Shown piece after piece: positions 8,204 through 15,885 of a stretch of DNA of 47,026 nt. The notes under the pieces are model-generated. The model did not search any database. It saw nothing but the letters and a program-made list of their open reading frames with translations, and had not been told where the DNA came from. The stretch is from RZZS01 sp964498755. Lineage in GTDB: Bacteria > Pseudomonadota > Alphaproteobacteria > Micavibrionales > Micavibrionaceae. The DNA lies in assembly GCA_964498755.1 (NCBI GenBank), contig CAZCIB010000016.1, positions 1 to 47,026 on the forward strand. Reading direction: 5' to 3'. Numbering within the stretch: the first letter of the stretch is position 1; the number at the start of each line of letters is the position of its first letter. Both the position numbers and the translations under genes were made by a program.

Positions 8204-8782
8204 ATGGAAAATCATCAATATCGCCGCGAAGAGGTCGTATCGATCATTAACTCGGTGATTCAGAAAGTTGAAGCCGCCGAGACCGTATCGCGGGAATCGC
8301 TGTTTCAGGAATTGCAGAGTCTCCACAAAATTATCGCCGAACTGCGTAGCGAAATCTCCGTTAGTCCCGGAGAAATCCTGGAAAAGCATATCCCGAGCGC
8401 AACCGACGAACTGGACGCCATCGTAGGCGCGACGGCCGAGGCGACGGGCACGATCATGGATTCCTGCGAAGCGATAGACAGCATTGTCTCGTCGGCCGAT
8501 CCGGCCATGCAGGAAAAGGTGACGGAACAAATCACAAAGATTTACGAGGCCTGTTCGTTTCAGGATATTACAGGCCAGCGCATAACAAAGGTCGTGAAGA
8601 CTCTGAAGCTGATCGATGAAAAAGTGGATAAAATTCTCGTGGCGTTCGGCCCCCACGAGAAAGAGAAATTCGAGCAGGCGGAGAAGGAAACTACGGAAGC
8701 AAGTCTGCTAAACGGGCCACAAATGCCGGATCAGGCGATATCCCAGGACGATATTGACAAGCTTCTTGAGCAGTTTGACTAA
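8204..8782 (+). CDS. cheZ: CheY phosphatase CheZ
   Basis: Long-helical protein of 192 residues. The active-site motif FQDITGQ gives D121 and Q125, the same four-residue spacing as the catalytic Asp and Gln of enterobacterial CheZ. The C-terminal peptide (ISQDDIDKLLEQF, residues 179-191) is the expected CheY-binding tail. CheZ is patchily distributed in alphaproteobacteria. Its position right after cheY supports a dedicated dephosphorylation pair. Confidence 0.9.
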   Translation: MENHQYRREEVVSIINSVIQKVEAAETVSRESLFQELQSLHKIIAELRSEISVSPGEILEKHIPSATDELDAIVGATAEATGTIMDSCEAIDSIVSSADPAMQEKVTEQITKIYEACSFQDITGQRITKVVKTLKLIDEKVDKILVAFGPHEKEKFEQAEKETTEASLLNGPQMPDQAISQDDIDKLLEQFD

Positions 8783-8869
8783 GTCCCGGGCTTTCCAGCC
8801 ATAATTATCGAAGCAGCTTCATTTTTCTTTTAAAGGAAAACCTGTACCATATGTTTAAGGGGGCAGGCC

Positions 8870-9709
8870 ATGACGCGTAACCGCAGGCGCATGAATAAAT
8901 CCGACGATACGTCTCTGGCGGGACAGTTGATGGGACTGTCCCTGTTTATCATGCTGCTCGCGTTTTTTATTGTCCTGAACGCAATTTCAACTTTCAGCGA
9001 ACAGAAATTCCGCCCCGCGCTTGCCAGCCTTGAGGGCACATTCGGTTCGAAGCTGGAAGGCGTGGATAATCGCCCCTCTGTGGCGCCTTCGGATCAGAAA
9101 TCGATTTACGAGGGGGATACGCTTGAACAAATGCGGGCGCTCTTTAACGCGCACATAGCCGGGCTCGAAGTTAATGTTGAAGACCATTTCGGGACAATGC
9201 ACGTACGCCTGCCCCTGGCGGACCTCATGGAGGCCGTCCGGGAAATTGATAAAAGCGGCATTGACAAGGCGGACGTTCTTGACGCGCAGGATCAGTTTTT
9301 TCTGCCAACTCTGGTTTCCCTGATGCAAACGGAGGAGCAGCCGAAAAAGTACAGGATGGACATCATTTTGAATTTGCCCGGTGATCCCGCAGAGCTCAAA
9401 AACGATAATCCCGGCGCGCTGAAAGAGCCCCTCTCGCAACTTTCGGCGCTGGCGGGCAAGCTTGAATCGGTCGGTTTAAAGATGTCCTTTTTAAGCGTGG
9501 GACTGGCCAGGGGAGAGGAAAACATGGCCGATTTATATTTCCGGCCGTTCGAACGTTTTTCGGTTATGGAAGACGCTGACAATTTCGGAGCTTCTATCGT
9601 GCCTGATCAGCCTTCCGGCGCGCCTCGGGAAATTGAGTCAGGGGAAAATGAAAAAGGGCCGCCGGAGGAATCCGGGGCGGCGCCCGCAAACGGAGGACCT
9701 GCGCCTTGA
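8870..9709 (+). CDS. MotB-like protein lacking the ion-channel aspartate and OmpA domain
   Basis: A 279-residue protein with a basic N-terminus and one membrane segment (about residues 16-40) ending MLLAFFIVLNAIS, which resembles the MotB transmembrane helix. Where MotB has its essential aspartate, this protein has Ser24. The periplasmic part (about 45-230) has no recognisable OmpA peptidoglycan-binding motif. The C-terminus is Pro/Glu/Ala-rich. The start has AAGGGGG upstream. It overlaps the true motB by four bases (TTGA), so the two are probably made together. It may be a structural partner of the stator rather than an ion-conducting subunit. Confidence 0.7.
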   Translation: MTRNRRRMNKSDDTSLAGQLMGLSLFIMLLAFFIVLNAISTFSEQKFRPALASLEGTFGSKLEGVDNRPSVAPSDQKSIYEGDTLEQMRALFNAHIAGLEVNVEDHFGTMHVRLPLADLMEAVREIDKSGIDKADVLDAQDQFFLPTLVSLMQTEEQPKKYRMDIILNLPGDPAELKNDNPGALKEPLSQLSALAGKLESVGLKMSFLSVGLARGEENMADLYFRPFERFSVMEDADNFGASIVPDQPSGAPREIESGENEKGPPEESGAAPANGGPAP

Positions 9710-10533
9710 ACCCTTTTCATACGGCGACGGAACATATGGATACGGGCGGGGACGGCGAAGGCCAGCAAACTCCGAAGCGCAGGTATAGCAGGCGCATAGG
9801 CGACGCGGGCGCGACCTATAAGGGCTCGAATATATGGATTATCTCATTTACGGATATCATGGCGCTCATGCTGACTTTTTTTGTGCTGCTCTATTCCATG
9901 AGCGCGCCGGAGGTCGAAAGCTGGCAGGAAATGACCGCCGCTTTACGAAAGGAACTCAACAAACATATGGGCCCGGCGCATAATCGCGGGCCGTCCGATT
10001 CGATTGACATAGGAAAAGTGGATTATAACAGCGCCCTTGATCTGGGGTATCTGGAAACGATTATTAACCAGCTGATGCAGGAAGAGGAGCTGCTCGAAGG
10101 TATTCGCGCCAATCAGGTGGGAGGGACCCTGTTAATCTCGCTGCCGCAGGATCTTGTTTTCGAGCCCGGAAGCGCCGAGGTTTCGGAAAGAGGCAGTGAT
10201 ACGCTTTTTGCGCTGACAACAAAACTTTCTCGCATTCGAAACAGCATAGAAATTATCGGTCACGCCGATCCAAGGGCCGTGTCCGGTAGCGACGCTGAAT
10301 TTGCCTCGAACTGGGATCTTTCTCTGTCAAGGGCTTTGAACGTGGCCGCGGCCTTAAAAAAGATCGGTTACGAAGAGCCTATTGTGGTGCGGGGGCTTTC
10401 CAGCGCGCTCTATGAAGATCTTCCCGACGCGATGCCGGAAGAGCAAAGGCTGCGCATATCGCGCCGCGTTGATATCGTCGTTATGGAGCACGACGGCAGC
10501 GTGCACAGTTCGGGCGGCATCCAGATTCAGTAG
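9706..10533 (+). CDS. motB: Flagellar stator protein MotB
   Basis: The 275-residue product has a basic N-terminus, then a MotB plug and membrane helix (ISFTDIMALMLTFFVLLYSM, about residues 46-65) with the conserved channel aspartate at D50. The C-terminal OmpA-like peptidoglycan-binding domain (about 150-265) shows DLVFEPGSAEVSERG, IEIIGHADP, LSLSRALNVAAAL and RRVDIVV. It starts at TTG, overlapping the TGA of the preceding gene, with GGAGG nine bases upstream. No motA is found in the window. Confidence 0.88.
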   Translation: MNPFHTATEHMDTGGDGEGQQTPKRRYSRRIGDAGATYKGSNIWIISFTDIMALMLTFFVLLYSMSAPEVESWQEMTAALRKELNKHMGPAHNRGPSDSIDIGKVDYNSALDLGYLETIINQLMQEEELLEGIRANQVGGTLLISLPQDLVFEPGSAEVSERGSDTLFALTTKLSRIRNSIEIIGHADPRAVSGSDAEFASNWDLSLSRALNVAAALKKIGYEEPIVVRGLSSALYEDLPDAMPEEQRLRISRRVDIVVMEHDGSVHSSGGIQIQ

Positions 10534-10582
10534 GGGATTGAGCGGGCGCATATTCTTTTGCTTTTTGCCCTGATGTGTCAGT

Positions 10583-13500
10583 ATGACATCTATGTCGCGC
10601 AAACCGCAGTTACTGGCTTGTCCGTTTTTTCTGGTGATGCTCTGCTTCGCCGCGTCCGCAGGCGCGCAGCAGATGATCGGCGTGCGTACGGGCGAACACG
10701 AAACCTATTCGCGCGTTGTTTTCGACTGGACGTCGCCTGTAACGCCACGGATAGAAAAGCTTGACAGCCAGACCCTCAAAATAACGTTTAACATGCGCGC
10801 CGATCTCGATCTCTCCGAGGCGATAGCTGTCAGGCTGGAATCGATCCGCCGGATCGAACAGCTTGCCGCGCCGTCCGGGCAAACCGTCGCGCGCGTGACG
10901 ATCACGCCGGGCAGTCGTTACCGTACGCTGAAATCCGGTAACCGGGTCGTTCTGGATGTTTATCACGCCGAAAGAGGCAAGGTCCCTGAAAAGGAGAGCG
11001 GCGCAGACAGTGGCAATTCGGAGCCCCCGTCGCCGCCTGGGCAAAAACCCGACAATATAAAGCTGGAACAGGCTGAACCGGAAAATCAGTCGGAGCGGAA
11101 GACGGAAGCGGGAGTCACTGACGATAATGCTGAAGGGGAAGAAGTAACGGAAGAGCCCGTTACTGAAGAAGACGCGCCCGCTGCTTCTGAAGACGATGCG
11201 GACCAGCCGGAACCCGAAAATCAGGGCAAAGCGTCCGGAGAAGCGCAGCAGGAAGAAGACGTAACAGAGCCTGACGCAGGCAAGCTTGAAGCTCCAGAAA
11301 AAGAGGAGGCGGAGGGGGCAGAAACAGAAGCCACGGATCCCGAAACGAAGAGCGAGCAGGTTATCGAGCCCCCTGTGGAAAAGCTGGAGCCCGCAAAGGC
11401 CGCGGAAGAGCCGCGCGTCACGCGCCCGCATGTCGTCAATATTTCCGCAACGGAGACCGTTGCGGTGGCGTCCTTTACAAGGAACGGTTTCCTGTGGATG
11501 ATCCTTGACCGGCCCGATGTCAGTATCAAGCCGCAGATTGCGGGTCCGCAGAAAGACCTGTTCGAAAACTTCCGCCGCGTGGACATGGAAGATGGAACCG
11601 CCTTTGGTCTCAAGCTGCCTGAAGGCATGCATGTCTACGGGGAAGGCGGCGGGCTTTTGTGGCGTCTTATAATATCGCCTTATGACCGCGAGGTGCGCGC
11701 GGCTGAAGCGCAGCGGCGTTTCAGGCAAACGCGCGCGTTACGCAACGGTTCTCTTTTCTGGCTTCTGCCTAGCGCAAATAAAGTGCTCGAGTTTACGGAT
11801 CCGGAAACGCAGGAAACGCTGTCCGTGGTCCCGGTTTACCGGGCGGATGAATTTGCCGGCAGGAAAAAAGAGTTCGTCGACCTCGTTCAGTTGAACTCTC
11901 CTTTGGGCCTCGCCTTGCATGCCAAGACGGACGGCGTTGTCGTTGCAATGGAGCGGCCCGGCGTGCTTGTGACGCATCCGAAAGGGCTTGCGCTGCTCAG
12001 CGAAAACGCCATTGCGTCCCGGAAAGCGAGAACAGGACCGGACAGACAAAATCCCGCTGCGCCCGAGGATTATGGGCAGAACCTGCGTATTTTTAATTTT
12101 GAGCGCTGGCAGATGGGCGGGCATGAGTTATTCAATCAAAATCAGCGCGTTTTGCTGGCGGGGATGACGAGCAAGGATAAAACCGGCGTTGTGGAAGACC
12201 TGATAACGCTCGGGAAACTGAACATGTCGAATAACAGGGGGGCTGAGGCCGTTGGTTACTTTGATCTCGCCGCGCAAAAACTTCCGGGGCTTCTGGAAAG
12301 CCCGGAATTCATCGCGCTGCGAGGCGCGGCCCGCGCGCTCGCCCGTCGTTACGAGCTGGCCTTTAAAGATTTTTCGAATACGGCGCTTGATGCTTATAAG
12401 GAGGTCCGTTATTGGCGCACTTACGCTCTTGCCGGTCTGGAAGACTGGCAGCAGGCGGAAACGGTACAGCCGGACGGTCAGGATATTTTGAAAACGTATC
12501 CTTTTGAAGTGCGCGTGCCGCTTGGTCTTACGCTCGCCGAATCCGCGCTAAGGGCCGGCAATGTTGAAAAAGGCGAGCGTCTCCTTGCGATGGTTGAGCG
12601 CGATTCGAACAGGCTGGAGCCTCATCAGAAAAAAGCATGGAATTATCTCGCCGGAGAAGCGCGCAGGCAGCGCGGTAATCCTGATGAAGCCAAAGAGCTT
12701 TGGCAGCCTCTGGTTGATGGATTCGATGAGTTATACCGCGCCAAGGCGGGTCTTGCCATGACTGAGCTTTTGTTGCGGCAGGAAGAAATCGATGTGGAAG
12801 AAGCCATCGACCGCATGGAAAGTCTTCGATATGTCTGGCGGGGGGATGAGCTCGAAGCCAGGATCAATTACAGGCTCGGGCTTGCCTACATTGAAAACGA
12901 GGGTTTTGTAAAGGGGCTGCTTATTCTGAGGGACGCCGTTTCCATGGCTCCCGAGACGCGTCTGGGACGGCGCATAGCAGCCGAGATGTCGCAAACGTTT
13001 CAGGATCTTTTCTTGACCGATAAATTCAGAAAATTGACGCCGCTAGAGGCGATCTCCCTGTATGAACAGTTTCCGGAACTTACGCCCGCTGGCGAGGAGG
13101 GAGACCGGCTGGTTGAAAGGCTTGCGGAAACGCTTGTTGAAGCCGACCTGCTGGAGCGCGCGTCCGAAATACTGACGCAGCAGGTCGAGCATCGTCTCGA
13201 AGGGGAAGAAAAGCTCAGGGTTGCCGTGCGCCTTGCCGCGATCAGACTGTTAAACAGGGAGCCGGGAAAAGCGCTCGACAGACTTACGCAGGCGGAGGAG
13301 TTGTCGGGAACGCTCGAGCCTACGCCGCGTATGGAGCTGAAGCAACGCGAGATCAGGCTCTTGCGCGCCCGCGCCTTATCGGATCTCGGGCGTCCGATTG
13401 AAGCGCTTAACATTCTCGCCGATATGGACGTCGACCCCGATCTGAACCGGTTGCGCGCAGATATCGCCTGGAAATCCGCGGAGTGGGATGAAGCTGCGGA

Positions 13501-13822
13501 TGCGCTGGAGCAAATGATTCAGGACGCGGGCGTGAATCCTGTGCGGCCTTTGACGCAGTATCAGGCCGAACTGATTTTAAACCGCGCCGTTGCGCTTAAT
13601 CTGGCAGAGAACAGGCTCGCGCTGAGCCAGCTTCGCGAAGTCTTTGGTAATGCCATGCAGGCGACGCCCCGCGCGCGTATCTTTGACCTTATGACGCGGC
13701 CACGCAAAAGCTCTATCCTCGCTGACAGGGAAACCATGCGGAAGGTCGTTCAGGAAGTCGATATCTTTCAGGATTTTCTGAATACTTACCGTAAGCCGGA
13801 ACCGGCGGCGCAAGTTCGGTAG
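10583..13822 (+). CDS. Large secreted AMIN-like/TPR protein
   Basis: The 1079-residue product has a signal peptide (about residues 1-28, cleavage near AGAQQ). An AMIN-like beta domain follows (about 30-130, with YSRVVFDWTSPVTPRIEKL and YRTLKSGNRVVLDVYHAE). A long Glu/Pro-rich low-complexity linker spans about 133-275. A second beta-rich domain spans about 280-480. A large helical TPR-like region runs from about 510 to the end. AMIN domains commonly target proteins to peptidoglycan or the outer membrane. Its position behind motB suggests a periplasmic scaffold in the flagellar system. Exact function unknown. Confidence 0.75.
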   Translation: MTSMSRKPQLLACPFFLVMLCFAASAGAQQMIGVRTGEHETYSRVVFDWTSPVTPRIEKLDSQTLKITFNMRADLDLSEAIAVRLESIRRIEQLAAPSGQTVARVTITPGSRYRTLKSGNRVVLDVYHAERGKVPEKESGADSGNSEPPSPPGQKPDNIKLEQAEPENQSERKTEAGVTDDNAEGEEVTEEPVTEEDAPAASEDDADQPEPENQGKASGEAQQEEDVTEPDAGKLEAPEKEEAEGAETEATDPETKSEQVIEPPVEKLEPAKAAEEPRVTRPHVVNISATETVAVASFTRNGFLWMILDRPDVSIKPQIAGPQKDLFENFRRVDMEDGTAFGLKLPEGMHVYGEGGGLLWRLIISPYDREVRAAEAQRRFRQTRALRNGSLFWLLPSANKVLEFTDPETQETLSVVPVYRADEFAGRKKEFVDLVQLNSPLGLALHAKTDGVVVAMERPGVLVTHPKGLALLSENAIASRKARTGPDRQNPAAPEDYGQNLRIFNFERWQMGGHELFNQNQRVLLAGMTSKDKTGVVEDLITLGKLNMSNNRGAEAVGYFDLAAQKLPGLLESPEFIALRGAARALARRYELAFKDFSNTALDAYKEVRYWRTYALAGLEDWQQAETVQPDGQDILKTYPFEVRVPLGLTLAESALRAGNVEKGERLLAMVERDSNRLEPHQKKAWNYLAGEARRQRGNPDEAKELWQPLVDGFDELYRAKAGLAMTELLLRQEEIDVEEAIDRMESLRYVWRGDELEARINYRLGLAYIENEGFVKGLLILRDAVSMAPETRLGRRIAAEMSQTFQDLFLTDKFRKLTPLEAISLYEQFPELTPAGEEGDRLVERLAETLVEADLLERASEILTQQVEHRLEGEEKLRVAVRLAAIRLLNREPGKALDRLTQAEELSGTLEPTPRMELKQREIRLLRARALSDLGRPIEALNILADMDVDPDLNRLRADIAWKSAEWDEAADALEQMIQDAGVNPVRPLTQYQAELILNRAVALNLAENRLALSQLREVFGNAMQATPRARIFDLMTRPRKSSILADRETMRKVVQEVDIFQDFLNTYRKPEPAAQVR

Positions 13823-13872
13823 GCAGTAGGCAGCAGGCAGCAGGCAGTACTGCCAACTTCCAACTGCCTACT
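13820..13872. repeat. Inverted-repeat spacer between two convergent genes
   Basis: The left arm (13820-13848) is a run of AGGCAGT/AGGCAGC units. The right arm (13849-13872) contains ACTGCC, AACTTCC and AACTGCC units. The TAG stop of the TPR gene is the first triplet of the left arm, and the fliP stop (13873-13875) begins right after the right arm. The convergent genes are thus separated only by this hairpin. It may act as a bidirectional terminator, but no T-tract is present. Confidence 0.7.
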
Positions 13873-14778
13873 CTATATAGGCGGCGGAACGGTCTGGAAG
13901 CTCTCAACGAGCGATCCGGCAATCAGGTGCCAGCCATCTACAAGCACGAAAAACACGATCTTGAAGGGCAGGGAGATCATAACAGGCGGCAGCATCATCA
14001 TCCCCATCGACATCAGGATGGACGCCGTAACCATGTCGATAATCAGGAACGGCAGGAACAGCATAAACCCGATTTCAAACGCGCGCCGGAGTTCCGAGAT
14101 CATAAAGGCCGGGATGATCACGTGCAAAGGTACGGCTTCCGGGCTTTCATAAGGCTCGTCTTGGCTCATATTCATAAACAACTCGAGGTCCTTTTCACGG
14201 ACATGCGTAAGCATGAACTGTTTAAACGGCTCGGTCGTGCGCTCGAAAGCCGTGATCTCGTCAATCTCCTCGTTAATGAGCGGCTGGACTCCCGACTGAT
14301 ATGCGGCCTGTAGCGTCGGCGCCATAATAAAAAAGGTCAGGAACAGAGCGAGAGAGATCATCACCGTATTCGGCGGGGTTTGCTGTATACCGATGGCCGT
14401 TCTCAGAAACGAGAGCACCACGATGATCCGCGTGAACGAGGTCATCATGATCAGGATCGAGGGCGCGAGCGAGAGGACCGTAAGAAGCGCAAGAAGCTGA
14501 ACGATGCGTCCTGTCAGCGTTCCGTTTTCCTCTTCCCCGCCAAAGTCGAGAGACAGCGTTTGCGCAGCGGCCTGATCGGGGAGCAGGACAAGGAGAAAAA
14601 GCAGAGGCAAGAGAAACGAGAAACGAAAAGTGAGAAGCGAGAATTTCCCCCTCCCAACCCTCCCCCGCAAGCGGGGGAGGGCAATGAGGCTTCGGTTTGT
14701 CAAAGGCAAACCGTTAGCCGAGTGGGTGGGGGGCTCTCGCTTCTCGCTTCTCGTTTCTCGCTTCTGAAATCTACGCAC
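13873..14778 (-). CDS. fliP: Flagellar export gate protein FliP, with repeat-derived N-terminus
   Basis: Core channel subunit of the flagellar type III export gate. From the signal segment onward it is typical: LTVLSLAPSILIMMTSFTRI, LRTAIGIQQTPPN, and ending in DGWHLIAGSLVESF. I chose the GTG at 14778, which overlaps the fliO stop by eight bases and gives 301 residues. About 45 residues before the signal segment (including HSANGLPLTNRS and LPRLRGRVGRGKF) are the translation of a nested repeat (14611-14766). A TTG or CTG inside the signal peptide is an alternative start. Identity is certain; the start is not. Confidence 0.9.
   Translation of the reverse strand: MRRFQKRETRSEKREPPTHSANGLPLTNRSLIALPRLRGRVGRGKFSLLTFRFSFLLPLLFLLVLLPDQAAAQTLSLDFGGEEENGTLTGRIVQLLALLTVLSLAPSILIMMTSFTRIIVVLSFLRTAIGIQQTPPNTVMISLALFLTFFIMAPTLQAAYQSGVQPLINEEIDEITAFERTTEPFKQFMLTHVREKDLELFMNMSQDEPYESPEAVPLHVIIPAFMISELRRAFEIGFMLFLPFLIIDMVTASILMSMGMMMLPPVMISLPFKIVFFVLVDGWHLIAGSLVESFQTVPPPI
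14611..14766. repeat. Nested inverted repeat in the fliP 5' coding region
   Basis: Outer arms are degenerate runs of GAGAAACGAGAAGC-type units (14611-14643) and TTCTCGC/TTTCTCGC units (14734-14766). Between them lies a palindromic element with the perfect hairpins CCTCCCCCGC-AA-GCGGGGGAGG (14659-14680) and CGGTTTG-TCAAAGG-CAAACCG (14693-14713). The whole block lies inside the open fliP frame. Confidence 0.8.
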
Positions 14779-15073
14779 TGTTGTTTTCTTCCCCGCTCCC
14801 GGAAAGGGCAATTCCTGTTTCAACGACAGTTTCGCCATTCGGACCAAGAATGACAAGATGCTCGGTTTCGTCTCTTTTGATGAGAACGGCGCGGCGCCGG
14901 GCGTCAAGCTGCAGAACGTCGACGATCTTCAGGCGCTTTTTTGTGGGGATATTTGAAAGGTCGCCGCCTACCCCCAGTTTTTTGGCAATCAATGCCAGTC
15001 CGCCCATCAGTGACAAAACAAAGATAAGGGCGAAGATGAATTTCAGATAGTCGTAAAGATCAGGTCCGTCCAT
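14771..15073 (-). CDS. fliO: Flagellar biosynthetic protein FliO
   Basis: Small membrane protein that assists FliP assembly in the export gate. The 100-residue product has one membrane segment (about residues 8-28: YLKFIFALIFVLSLMGGLAL) and the FliO beta domain (KKRLKIVDVLQLDARRRAV, LIKRDETEHLVILGPNGETV). The order fliO-fliP is standard. It follows the small unknown gene at 15151-15435. Confidence 0.9.
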   Translation of the reverse strand: MDGPDLYDYLKFIFALIFVLSLMGGLALIAKKLGVGGDLSNIPTKKRLKIVDVLQLDARRRAVLIKRDETEHLVILGPNGETVVETGIALSGSGEENNSA

Positions 15074-15150
15074 TTTGCCGCTTGTGCGTTGTCTCGCTTC
15101 TGCGTAATTACGCGCGCATGCGCGCTCCGGCGCAGAGGCGACTTCGCGGT

Positions 15151-15435
15151 TTAGCTATCGTTATCATTACTTTGGCCGCCCCCGCCTGCGGCCTGGTATT
15201 TCTTGAGCGCGGTCGCAAGCTCTTCCAGCGCGGCGATCATCTCGGCCATTTTGTCAGAGACTTCACGCGCCACGTCTGGCGAAGAAGCTTCGACGTCGTC
15301 GCAAAGCTGCGTCACGTTTTTATCGAGGTCCGACAAATCGGCGAGCGTTCCCGATTCGGCCTGGGCGTTTGCCTGATTGACAAAATCAATCATGTGGTCG
15401 ATGCGTTCGTTGAGTTCCTGGGCAGTGTGGGTCAT
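15151..15435 (-). CDS. Small helical protein of unknown function in the flagellar cluster
   Basis: I take the start at ATG 15435, five bases after the stop of the upstream gene, giving 94 residues. A longer reading from 15492 would overlap that gene and begins with an implausible arginine-rich stretch. The protein is acidic and predicted helical (ELNERIDHMIDFVNQANAQ, EVSDKMAEMIAALEELATAL) with a short Gly/Asn/Asp tail. Size and heptad-like spacing would fit an export chaperone such as a FlgN-like protein, but I do not recognise the family. Confidence 0.65.
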   Translation of the reverse strand: MTHTAQELNERIDHMIDFVNQANAQAESGTLADLSDLDKNVTQLCDDVEASSPDVAREVSDKMAEMIAALEELATALKKYQAAGGGGQSNDNDS

Positions 15436-15439
15436 AACT

Positions 15440-15805
15440 TCAGTCCGTTTGTTCGTTCCGACTATCCTGCGACGGATTCGCCTGCGCGTCAAAGGGATTT
15501 GCCTGTCCGTTGGCCATGTAGACGTATTGCATTATTTCGGCGACGGCCATGAACGCTTCAGACGGAATGGGGCTGTCGATCTCGATCGCAGCCAGCATTT
15601 CCGCAAGATCGCTGTCTTCCCGGACCTTGACGCCGCTCTCGAAGGCCAGCGCCAGAATTTTTTCCGCCAGCGCGCCGCGCCCGGCCGCCGTGATGGTCGG
15701 CAAATATTGCCCCTCTTGCCTGTCTTTTACGGCGACGGCGGTTGCGCGTCCGGTTTTCCTTTTTAAATTCAATGGTCTCAAAGGGTCGTCATCGTCTTGT
15801 GTCAT
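15440..15805 (-). CDS. FlhB C-terminal domain paralogue (FhlB-like export switch protein)
   Basis: A 121-residue soluble protein matching the FlhB C-terminal cytoplasmic domain: ATAVAVKDRQEGQYLPTITA, then GRGALAEKILALAFESGVKV, DSDLAEMLAAIEIDSPIPSE and AVAEIMQYVY. It has no membrane segments and lacks the self-cleaving NPTH motif. Stand-alone FlhB-C paralogues (FhlB) are known in several bacteria and can partly replace the FlhB cytoplasmic part. It is the first gene of the minus run with fliO and fliP. Its start faces flgB. Confidence 0.85.
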   Translation of the reverse strand: MTQDDDDPLRPLNLKRKTGRATAVAVKDRQEGQYLPTITAAGRGALAEKILALAFESGVKVREDSDLAEMLAAIEIDSPIPSEAFMAVAEIMQYVYMANGQANPFDAQANPSQDSRNEQTD

Positions 15806-15829
15806 GGCGCGCGCGGCTTATCAATCTTT

Positions 15830-15845
15830 TGGCATGTTTCCTGCA
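15830..15845 (+). promoter_or_regulatory. Putative sigma-54 promoter for flgB
   Basis: The sequence TGGCATGTTTCCTGCA matches TGGCACG-N4-TTGCA at 14 of the 16 positions counting the free bases, with GG at -24 and GC at -12 correctly spaced. Transcription would start near 15857, about 30 bases before the flgB ATG at 15886. Confidence 0.65.
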
Positions 15846-15857
15846 AAGCATAACCCG
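15842..15857 (-). promoter_or_regulatory. Possible second, divergent sigma-54 promoter for the fhlB-like/fliO/fliP run
   Basis: On the minus strand 15857-15842 reads CGGGTTATGCTTTGCA. It has GG at -24, a strong TTTGCA -12 element and correct spacing, but a poor remainder of the -24 box. It would share the TGCA at 15842-15845 with the plus-strand promoter. Weak on its own. Confidence 0.35.
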
Positions 15858-15885
15858 GCTTGTGATTTGAGAAAAGGTTGGGAAA

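Noticed and set aside
10610..11728. 372-residue minus-strand open frame
   Set aside because: Antisense to the AMIN/TPR gene and produced largely by its low-complexity linker.
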